Shown here one piece after another: positions 51,620 to 58,947 of a stretch of 64,000 nt of DNA. The position numbers were made by a program, and so were the translations under genes. The first letter of the stretch is position 1. Every line of letters starts with the position of its first letter. The notes under the pieces were generated by a model. The model was not told the origin of the DNA. It saw nothing but the letters and a program-made list of their open reading frames with translations, and did no database searches. The stretch lies in assembly GCA_964371405.1 (NCBI GenBank), contig CAYJLV010000015.1:10869-74868 (forward strand), read 5' to 3'. This DNA comes from JAMHWF01 sp964371405 (GTDB lineage Bacteria > Pseudomonadota > Gammaproteobacteria > Burkholderiales > Burkholderiaceae_C).

Positions 51620-53508
51620 TCCGTCGCCTGCAAGCCGCCCTGCGCTGGCTCTTCATGCGCGTCGAGGCGCTGTTCAACAGCGCCTTCGGCGACCGCCTCA
51701 ATCCGCTCTACCACCTCGGCACGATCACCTTCTGGCTGTTCTGGCTGGTGGCGTTCAGCGGGCTGTATCTCTACGCCTTCTTCGAGACCGGCGTCGCCGA
51801 CGCCTACGCCTCGGTCGAGTCGCTGACGCACGGCCAGTGGTTCGCCGGCGGCATCCTGCGCAGCGTGCACCGCTATGCGTCCGACGCGATGGTGCTGACG
51901 ATGCTGCTGCACATGGTGCGCTACTTCGCGTTCGACCACATGCGGGGCTTCCGCTGGTTCTCGTGGGTCAGCGGCGTGGCGCTGATCTGGGGCGTCTACG
52001 TCTCGGGCATCAACGGCTACATGCTGCCGTGGGACAAGCTGGCGCAGTTCGTCATCGTCGCCTCGTTCGAATGGCTCGACTGGCTGCCCGGCTTCGGCGG
52101 CACGCTGGTGCGCAATTTCATCTACACGACCAGCGTCAACGACCGCTTCTTCTCGCTGCTGGCGTTCATGCACATCGGCATCCCGCTCGTCGTGCTGCTG
52201 CTGATGTGGATCCACGTCCAGCGGGTGCCGAAAGCGAAGACCAACCCGCCGCGGCCGATCGCCATCGCCGTGACGGTGACGCTGCTCGTGCTCTCCATCG
52301 CCTATCCGGCGCTGAGCCAGGGCGGTGCGGCGCAGCTCGACGTGGCACCCGCCACGCTGCATCTCGACTGGTTCTACCTCGCCGTGTTCCCGCTGCTCTA
52401 CCTGTGGCCGCTGGGGCAGGTGTGGGCCCTGCTGGGCGCCGCCACGCTCGTGCTCGCGCTGGTGCCATGGCTGCCGCCGCGGCGTCGGCGCGCCGGCGCC
52501 GGCGAGTTCCACATGACGGTCGACAACGCGACGCAGCCGATCACGGTCCGCGCCGGCGAGACGCTGCTCGAAGCCGGGCTGCGCGAAGGCATCGCGATGC
52601 CCTACGCCTGCCGCAACGGCGGCTGCGGCATCTGCGTGTGCACCGTGGTGCACGGTCGCGTCGACCACGGCGCCTACCAGCCGAGCGCGCTGCCCGACGC
52701 GCTGCGCGCGCAGGGCCGCACCCTGTCGTGCTGCGCGACGCCGCTGTCCGACGTGGCGATCGAAGTCTCGCCGCACGCCGCCGCGGCACGCGCCTACGTG
52801 GGCCGCGTCGCCGCCCTCGAACCGCTCGGCCACGACGTCATGCGGCTCGCGATCGAGCTGCCGGCGGGCGAGCGCATCACCTGGGCCGCCGGTCAGTACA
52901 TCAACATCATGCTCGACGACGACCAGCGCCGCGCCTATTCGTTCGCCGGCCCCCCGGGCGGCGACGGCCCGATCGAGCTGCACGTGCGGCTGATGCCGGG
53001 CGGGCGCTTCACCGGCCACGTGTTCACGACGATGAAGGTGGGCGACGAGATCCGCTTCGAGGGCCCGCTGGGCGACTTCACGCTGCGCGAGAGCGAGCGC
53101 CCGATCCTGTTCATCGCCGGCGCGACCGGCTTCGCACCGATCAAGAGCATCGTCGAAGACGCCTTCGCGCGCGGCCTGCGCCGTCCGATGTGGCTGTACT
53201 GGGGCGTGCGCCGCGCCGCCGACCTCTACATGGCCGGGCTGGCCGAGCGCTGGCAGCGCGAGCACGACAACTTCCGCTTCGTGCCGGTGCTGTCGAATGC
53301 CGAACCCGGCGATGCCTGGACCGGGCGGCAAGGGTTGGTGCACGAAGCGATGCTGGCGGACTTCCCGGACATGACGGGCTACGAGGTCTACGTCTGCGGC
53401 TCGGTGAAGATGGTGGAGGCTGCGGTGCCGGTGTTCCTCGAACACGGGCTCGGCGCCGACGCCTGCTTCTCCGACGCTTTCACGCCGCAGGCCGCCGCGC
53501 CGCCCTGA
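51616..53508 (+). CDS. Cytochrome b - [2Fe-2S] ferredoxin - FAD/NAD reductase fusion
   Basis: A 630-residue membrane flavoprotein. Residues ~25-285 form a cytochrome b domain with His85/His99 and His186/His200, paralogous to the upstream fusion. Residues ~298-385 are a plant-type ferredoxin (Cys332, Cys337, Cys340 and Cys372 or 373). Residues ~390-620 are a ferredoxin-NADP reductase module: FAD motif RRAYSFAGPP, NAD(P) motif AGATGFAPIKSI, and C-terminal YVCGSVKMVEAAV. It should move electrons from NAD(P)H to b hemes and on to quinone or the heme-copper enzymes. Last gene of the operon; GTGA overlap. Confidence 0.85.
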   Translation: MIRRLQAALRWLFMRVEALFNSAFGDRLNPLYHLGTITFWLFWLVAFSGLYLYAFFETGVADAYASVESLTHGQWFAGGILRSVHRYASDAMVLTMLLHMVRYFAFDHMRGFRWFSWVSGVALIWGVYVSGINGYMLPWDKLAQFVIVASFEWLDWLPGFGGTLVRNFIYTTSVNDRFFSLLAFMHIGIPLVVLLLMWIHVQRVPKAKTNPPRPIAIAVTVTLLVLSIAYPALSQGGAAQLDVAPATLHLDWFYLAVFPLLYLWPLGQVWALLGAATLVLALVPWLPPRRRRAGAGEFHMTVDNATQPITVRAGETLLEAGLREGIAMPYACRNGGCGICVCTVVHGRVDHGAYQPSALPDALRAQGRTLSCCATPLSDVAIEVSPHAAAARAYVGRVAALEPLGHDVMRLAIELPAGERITWAAGQYINIMLDDDQRRAYSFAGPPGGDGPIELHVRLMPGGRFTGHVFTTMKVGDEIRFEGPLGDFTLRESERPILFIAGATGFAPIKSIVEDAFARGLRRPMWLYWGVRRAADLYMAGLAERWQREHDNFRFVPVLSNAEPGDAWTGRQGLVHEAMLADFPDMTGYEVYVCGSVKMVEAAVPVFLEHGLGADACFSDAFTPQAAAPP

Positions 53509-53527
53509 TTGCGGCGTCGGGCCGGCG

Positions 53528-54649
53528 CTACAGCCACCCGGCGCGCTTGAAGCGCCAGTAGAGGAAGCCGCAGCTCGCGGCGATGACGCCGAGCGCCGCC
53601 GGGTAGCCCCAGCCCCACTTCAGCTCGGGCATGTGCTCGAAGTTCATGCCCCAGATCCCGGCGAACGCGGTCGCCGCGGCGAAGATGCCGGCCCAGGCGG
53701 CGAGTCGCTTGGTGACCTCGCTCTCCTCGATCGTCACCATCGAGAGGTTGACGGCGATCGCGGTGCCGATCGTCTCGCGCATCGTGTCGATCGAGGCATT
53801 GATGCGCCCGAGATGGTCGCTCACGTCGCGGAAGTACTCCTGCATGTGGGCGCACATCGACGGCGTGCGCCCGCCGTGCAGCCGCGCCGCGCCGTCGTGC
53901 AGCGGCGCGACGGCGTGGCGCAGCATCGTCAGCCTGCGCTTGAGTTCGTAGAGCCGCTCGATGTTGCTGCGCGCGGCGCCGCGCGCCTTCGAGAAGATCT
54001 GCTCCTCGATCGTCTCGAGCTCCGTCTCCAGCATGTCGATGATCGGGAAGTAGCGGTCGACGACGGCGTCCATCAACGCATACAGCACGAAGCCCGAGCC
54101 GAGGCGCAGCAGTTCGGGCTCGCGCTCGGTGCGCTCGCGCACGCCGAGGAAGCCTTGGCGGCTGCGGCTGCGCGCCGACAGCACGTAGTTCGGCCCGACG
54201 AAGACGTCGACCTCGCCGACCTCGAGCTCGGCTCCGGCTTGCTCGACCAGATGCAGCACGACGAACAGCGAGTCGCCGTACTCCTCGATCTTGGGGCGCT
54301 GATGACCGTGCCGCGCATCCTCGACGGCCAGCTCGTGCAGTCCGAACTCGCGCTGCATCTCGGCCAGCAGCTCGGGCGTCGCGTCGAGCAGCGCGACCCA
54401 GACGAAGCAGCCGGGCCGTTCGAGATAGTCGCTGATCTCCTCGATCGAGATGTCGGCGAGCTTGGCGCCGTCCTGGTAGGCGACGCAGTTCAGGACCTCG
54501 GGCCGCCGCATCGCGGACCCCGCGCCCGGCGAGTGCGCCGGTCGATCCTCGGGGGCCACAAGGGACACCTTCGCAGCCGTCGAGATTCGGGCCGGCTCAG
54601 GAGCGGCCCGGCGCTCGGCCCGCTCCCCTTCGATCGGGTTCTCGGCCAA
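53528..54649 (-). CDS. corA: Magnesium/cobalt transporter CorA
   Basis: Pentameric divalent-cation channel, 373 residues. Large cytoplasmic N-terminal domain (LPVDDARHGHQRPKIEEY-like AVEDARHGHQRPKIEEY), long stalk helix, and two C-terminal helices with the signature GIWGMNFEHMPEL. The first ~45 residues are a low-complexity extension, and an in-frame ATG near 54511 (MRRPEVLN) may be the true start. Converges on the heme-copper operon. Confidence 0.94.
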   Translation of the reverse strand: MAENPIEGERAERRAAPEPARISTAAKVSLVAPEDRPAHSPGAGSAMRRPEVLNCVAYQDGAKLADISIEEISDYLERPGCFVWVALLDATPELLAEMQREFGLHELAVEDARHGHQRPKIEEYGDSLFVVLHLVEQAGAELEVGEVDVFVGPNYVLSARSRSRQGFLGVRERTEREPELLRLGSGFVLYALMDAVVDRYFPIIDMLETELETIEEQIFSKARGAARSNIERLYELKRRLTMLRHAVAPLHDGAARLHGGRTPSMCAHMQEYFRDVSDHLGRINASIDTMRETIGTAIAVNLSMVTIEESEVTKRLAAWAGIFAAATAFAGIWGMNFEHMPELKWGWGYPAALGVIAASCGFLYWRFKRAGWL

Positions 54650-54659
54650 AGGCGCGTTC

Positions 54660-55139
54660 TCAGCTTCCCGACCCGCCCATCTGCGACTGCAGGTAGTTCT
54701 GCTCGCCGACCTGCGCCAGCAGCCCGATCTGCGTCTCGAGGTGGTCGATGTGCTCCTCGGTGTCCTTCATGTTCTTCTCGAGCAACTCGCGCGTCACGTA
54801 GTCGCGCACCTTCTCGCAGTGCGCGATCGCCTCCTTCAGGTCGGCGTGCGACGTGCGCTCGGCCTTCAGGTCGCATTCGAGGATCTCGGGCACGGTCTCG
54901 CCGATCAGCAGCTTGCCGAGATCCTGCAGGTTGGGCAGCCCTTCGAGCAAGAGCACGCGCTCGACGATCTCGTCGGCGTGCTTCATCTCCTCGATCGACT
55001 CCTCGTACTCGTGCTTGGCCATGCGCTCGTAGCCCCAGTTCTTGAGCATGCGGGCATGCAGGAAGTACTGGTTGATGGCGGTCAGCTCGTTCTTGAGCTG
55101 GCGGTTCAGGTACTCCAGGACCTTGGCATCGCCTTTCAT
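54660..55139 (-). CDS. bfr: Bacterioferritin
   Basis: Iron-storage 24-mer subunit, 159 residues. Ferroxidase ligands lie in NELTAINQYF (Glu), EEMKHADE (Glu and His) and DTEEHIDHLETQ (Glu and His). The Met of EEMKH is the heme-ligand position, so this is a heme-binding Bfr. The ATG at 55139 follows GGAGCT on the minus strand. Stands between sppA-like and corA genes. Confidence 0.95.
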   Translation of the reverse strand: MKGDAKVLEYLNRQLKNELTAINQYFLHARMLKNWGYERMAKHEYEESIEEMKHADEIVERVLLLEGLPNLQDLGKLLIGETVPEILECDLKAERTSHADLKEAIAHCEKVRDYVTRELLEKNMKDTEEHIDHLETQIGLLAQVGEQNYLQSQMGGSGS

Positions 55140-55168
55140 CGCAGCTCCTTCGTGTGCTTGTTGCCGTG

Positions 55169-56170
55169 TCAATGAACCGTCGCCGCGCCGCGCAGCGCGC
55201 GCACCGCGCCGGCGCCGATCGACGCACCGAGGCGCTTGGCCAGCCGCTCGGCGACGCTCTCCTTGGCGGTGTAGTCGATCACCTCCTCGGCCTTGACGAC
55301 TTCGCGCGCCACGTAGTCGAGGTTGCCGAGCTTGTCCGCCAGGCCCAGCTCGACGGCCTTCTGGCCGCTCCAGAACAGGCCGGAGAAGGTCTCGGGCGTC
55401 TCTTTCAGGCGCTGGCCGCGGCCCTGACGCACGACGGCGATGAACTGCTGGTGGATCTGGTCGAGCATCGCCTGCACGTAGACGCGGTGCTTGTCCGACA
55501 GCGGCGAGAACGGGTCGAGGATGGCCTTGTTCTCGCCGGCCGTCATCAGGCGGCGTTCGACGCCGAGCTTTTCCATCGTGCCGGTAAAGCCGAAGCTGTC
55601 CATCAGCACGCCGACCGAGCCGACGATCGACGCCTTGTCGACGTAGATCTCGTCGGCAGCGACGGCGACGTAGTACGCCGCCGACGCGCAGGCCTCGTCG
55701 ACGACGGCATAGACGCGCTTGTCGTGCTTGGCCTTGAGGCGCCGGATCTCCTCGTTGATGATGCCCGCCTGCACCGGGCTGCCGCCCGGCGAGTTGATGC
55801 GCAGCACGACGGCGCGCGAACTGGCGTCCTCGAAAGCCGACTTCAGCGAGGCGATCATGTTCTCGGCGCTCGCATCGGATTCCGACGCGATCTCGCCGCG
55901 CAACTCGACCAGCGCCGTGTGCGGGCCGTGCGGTGCCGCCCCGCCGACGCGCTGCGCATAGAGGCCCCAGGCGATGAGCACGAAGACCAGCAGCCACGCC
56001 AGCCGGAAGAAGACGCGCCAGCGGCGCTCGCTGCGCCGGTCGCGCAGGTAGTCGCGCGCGAACTGCTCGAACGCGCCGTCCCACGTTGCACGAGACGCAG
56101 CCGCCGGTGCGGCAGGCGGCAGCGTGGCCGAGAAGCGGGGTTCGGTGGGGGGCGAATCGGAGGGCGTCAT
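55169..56170 (-). CDS. sppA: S49-family signal peptide peptidase (SppA-like)
   Basis: Membrane protease of 333 residues that degrades leftover signal peptides. One N-terminal helix (FFRLAWLLVFVLIAWGLYA), RINSPGGSPVQAGIINEEI, DEACASAAYYVAVAADEI and the catalytic Ser in ASIVGSVGVLMDSFGF. This is the short, single-domain SppA form. The start overlaps the Rieske gene stop. Confidence 0.92.
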   Translation of the reverse strand: MTPSDSPPTEPRFSATLPPAAPAAASRATWDGAFEQFARDYLRDRRSERRWRVFFRLAWLLVFVLIAWGLYAQRVGGAAPHGPHTALVELRGEIASESDASAENMIASLKSAFEDASSRAVVLRINSPGGSPVQAGIINEEIRRLKAKHDKRVYAVVDEACASAAYYVAVAADEIYVDKASIVGSVGVLMDSFGFTGTMEKLGVERRLMTAGENKAILDPFSPLSDKHRVYVQAMLDQIHQQFIAVVRQGRGQRLKETPETFSGLFWSGQKAVELGLADKLGNLDYVAREVVKAEEVIDYTAKESVAERLAKRLGASIGAGAVRALRGAATVH

Positions 56171-56577
56171 GAGAGCGGTCCCGGTGGCGGCGCGCTCGCT
56201 GCAGCGAGCGGCTGGATATCGCGGGAAGGATACCAACAGACGCGGCCGTCGCGTTCGACGACTTCGACGGCCGTGAGCCGGCTGCGGCCGCAGGGCCCGC
56301 CGGCGCAGCGGCCGCTGCCCGGCTCGTAGCTCGCGCCGTGCATCGCGCAAACGATGAAATCGCGCTCGGCATCGAGGAATTCGCCCGGCTGCCAGTCCAT
56401 CTCGACCTGGAGGTGCGCACAGCGGTTCAGGTAGGCAACGACGCGGCCCTCGAAGCGCAGTGCGAAGGCGCGCGCCGGCGCACCGGCAAAGCGCACGTCG
56501 AACAGCACGGCGCGGCCCTTCTCGGCCAGCGCGTCGGACGCGCATAGCGGCTGCGCCCCGAGCACCGCTTCAGGCAT
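56167..56577 (-). CDS. Rieske [2Fe-2S] protein
   Basis: Soluble Rieske-type ferredoxin, 136 residues, ligands CAH (NRCAHLQVEMDW) and CAMHG. No membrane anchor. Such proteins next to gph and sppA are common in Burkholderiales; the electron partner is unknown. Overlaps both neighbours by a few bases, suggesting co-transcription of rluC-gph-rieske-sppA. Confidence 0.9.
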   Translation of the reverse strand: MPEAVLGAQPLCASDALAEKGRAVLFDVRFAGAPARAFALRFEGRVVAYLNRCAHLQVEMDWQPGEFLDAERDFIVCAMHGASYEPGSGRCAGGPCGRSRLTAVEVVERDGRVCWYPSRDIQPLAAASAPPPGPLS

Positions 56578-57235
56578 GGTGGTCGAGCCAGGCGTGCAGT
56601 TCGGCCGTCGAGTGCACGACGGCCAGCGGCGCGTGGTCGGCGAACGCCAGCGGCTTGTGCGCGCCGTACGCGACGGCGACGCTGGCGGTGCCGGCGTTGT
56701 CGGCCATCTGCAGGTCGTGCGTCGTGTCGCCGATCATCAGCGTGCGCGCCGGATCGGCGCCGAGCTCGGCGATCAGCTCGTTGAGCATCAGCGGGTCGGG
56801 CTTGGAGGCCGTCTCGTCGGCGGTGCGCGTCGCGTCGAACAGGCCCTTGAGCTGCACCGTGTCGAGCACGTCGTCGAGGCCGCGCCGGCTCTTGCCGGTT
56901 GCGACAGCGAGCCAATGGTTGCGCGACTTCAGCGCGTGCAGTATCGGCAGCGCGCCCGTGAACAGGCTCAGCTCATGCTGGCTCGCCAGGTAGTGGTGGC
57001 GGTAGCGCCGCGCCAGTTCCGGGTAGCGCTCGCGCGGCAGGCCCGGCACGGCGCTGCGCAGCGCGTCTTCGAGGCCCAGACCGATCACGTAGGCGGCCTG
57101 CCGGTCGTCGGGCACGCCGACGCCGAGGTCGCGGCACGAGTTCTGGATGCTGCGCACGATCAGTGCGGTGGAATCGAACAGCGTGCCGTCCCAGTCGAAG
57201 ACGACGAGATCGTAGCGGCGGGAGCGGAAGATCAT
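56570..57235 (-). CDS. HAD-family hydrolase, phosphoglycolate phosphatase-like
   Basis: A 221-residue haloacid dehalogenase-type phosphatase: nucleophile motif VVFDWDGTLFDS, LAVATGKSRRGL with motif II, ASKPDPLMLNEL (Lys of motif III) and MIGDTTHDLQMADNAG (motif IV). Probably acts on a small phosphorylated metabolite such as phosphoglycolate. The ATG at 57235 overlaps the rluC stop; a longer start at 57265 would lie inside rluC. Confidence 0.9.
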   Translation of the reverse strand: MIFRSRRYDLVVFDWDGTLFDSTALIVRSIQNSCRDLGVGVPDDRQAAYVIGLGLEDALRSAVPGLPRERYPELARRYRHHYLASQHELSLFTGALPILHALKSRNHWLAVATGKSRRGLDDVLDTVQLKGLFDATRTADETASKPDPLMLNELIAELGADPARTLMIGDTTHDLQMADNAGTASVAVAYGAHKPLAFADHAPLAVVHSTAELHAWLDHHA

Positions 57236-58212
57236 GGCCTGAGCATGCGCAGCAAAGCCGCGCATTCTGCCGGCAATGGTGCCTCAAGCTCGACGGCCTC
57301 GCCGGTCGCAGGGTGGGCGAAGGCGAGCGACTTCGCATGCAGGAACATGCGCTCGAAGCGCGTGCCCGGCGCGCAGCCCTCGACCGGCAGCCCGCGCGCC
57401 AGCGCCTTGTTGAGCGCGAAGTCGCCGTACTTCGCGTCGCCGACGATCGGGTGGCCCTCGCCCTGCAGGTGCACGCGGATCTGGTGCGTGCGCCCGGTCT
57501 TGATCGTCACGTCGACGAGCGTGAACGCTGCGAACGCCTGCGCGATCTGGACCAGCGTGATCGCACGGCGCCCCTCGTCGGCCTCGGCCGCCACGGCGCG
57601 CACGCGGCGTTCGCCGTCGGCGGTGAGGAAGCGCTGCAGCGCCACATCGATCACCTTGCGCGAACGCGGCCAGGCACCGATGACCAGCGCGGCATAGGTC
57701 TTGCGCAGCGCCTTGTCGCCCGATCGGCCGCGGAACTGTTCCTGCAGCGCCGTCAGCGCCGAGCGCTTCTTGGCGATCAGCAGCAGGCCGGAGGTTTCCT
57801 TGTCGAGCCGGTGCACCAGTTCGAGAAAGCGCGCCTGTGGCCGCGCCTTGCGCAACTGCTCGATGACGCCCGAGCTGACGCCGCTGCCGCCGTGCACTGC
57901 GACGCCGGCCGGCTTGTCGATCGCAACCAAGTGTTCGTCCTCGTGGACAACGGGAAACTCGCGCGGCGGCGCGGGCGGCGCGCTGCGCTGCGCGACGCGC
58001 ACCGGCGGCACGCGCACCTCGTCGCCCGCCTCGAGGCGCGTGTCGGCCTGCGCGCGGCCGCTGTTGACGCGCACCTCGCCCGAGCGGATGACGCGGTAGA
58101 CGTGCGCCTTGGGCACGCCCTTCAGCACCCGCACGAGGAAGTTGTCGAGGCGCTGACCGGCGCTTTCATCGTCGATGCGCAGTCGCTGCACCGCGGGCGC
58201 CGAGGAACTCAT
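57232..58212 (-). CDS. rluC: 23S rRNA pseudouridine synthase RluC
   Basis: Modifies uridines 955, 2504 and 2580 of 23S rRNA in E. coli. The 326 residues carry an N-terminal S4 domain (GQRLDNFLVRVLKGVPKAHVYR) and the catalytic HRLDKETSGLLLIAK with Asp, plus TGRTHQIRVHLQGEGHPIVGD. Divergent from rne, the standard arrangement. Confidence 0.95.
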   Translation of the reverse strand: MSSSAPAVQRLRIDDESAGQRLDNFLVRVLKGVPKAHVYRVIRSGEVRVNSGRAQADTRLEAGDEVRVPPVRVAQRSAPPAPPREFPVVHEDEHLVAIDKPAGVAVHGGSGVSSGVIEQLRKARPQARFLELVHRLDKETSGLLLIAKKRSALTALQEQFRGRSGDKALRKTYAALVIGAWPRSRKVIDVALQRFLTADGERRVRAVAAEADEGRRAITLVQIAQAFAAFTLVDVTIKTGRTHQIRVHLQGEGHPIVGDAKYGDFALNKALARGLPVEGCAPGTRFERMFLHAKSLAFAHPATGEAVELEAPLPAECAALLRMLRP

Positions 58213-58947
58213 GCCTGCCCCTTGGCCGACGGGTGCGTCGGCCAGCGCGGGGCGGTCCGGCGCTCGGCCCTGACTCAAGCCGGCACCCGCCGGCAAGGAC
58301 GTTTGCCCCGTATAATCGCCCGCACCACGCTCGCGCCGTCCGTGTTTGAATTCGCGGAGTTTACCCGCGCACCTCGGCAGTCCGTGGCGACCGCGCGCAG
58401 GCGCGGTCGAAGGTGATGCAGCGCACGCGCCTGCGGCAGGCCCTGCCCCCAAGTGGCAGCGCGGCCGGCAGTCTCGGGCGGCAGAAGAAACGTAGAACGA
58501 ACCCCTGAGATTCAGGAAGACAAGGTTTCAGGCCCCAGGCCATGAACCGAAGGCGCACCCCGCTCCCGCGGGGGCCCCGCCAGCGCTTCAAGCCTGGAGC
58601 CCAGCGTCCAGCGACCCCACGGATGTCGTCCCCGGCCCACCCCAACCCGATGCACTCGTTGCACGCGCCCTGCCGGCCACCCGCCGGCCCAGCGGCGCGC
58701 GGGTCGGCGTGGGCTCGCGACAGCGCCGCCCTGCCGGTTCGGCAGGCGCGGCGCCAGGCATCCGGCAGGCCCGCGAAGACGCACGCGCCAACGCCGCACT
58801 GCTGATCGCCGCTCGGCGATCGATCCGCGGTCCAGGGCGATTCCTTTACGGTTCCTCGTCGTTTCTCTTGCATCGATCGGTCGCCCGGCGGCTCGCCGGC
58901 GGCGACGTGTGAGCGAGCGCCGCCCCAGTGCGGCGCGAGGAGTGCAG
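58213..58947. other. 735-base spacer with probable long rne leader
   Basis: No gene is supported between rluC and rne. A likely -10 for rne lies at 58311-58316, which would give a leader of about 625 bases. In other proteobacteria the rne leader folds and lets RNase E control its own mRNA; several GC-rich inverted repeats are present here, but I could not fold it. Confidence 0.6.
58311..58316 (+). promoter_or_regulatory. Consensus -10 (TATAAT) upstream of rne
   Basis: Perfect TATAAT in an otherwise GC-rich spacer (CCCCGTATAATCGCCCG). No good -35 at 17 bases. It points toward rne. Confidence 0.6.
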
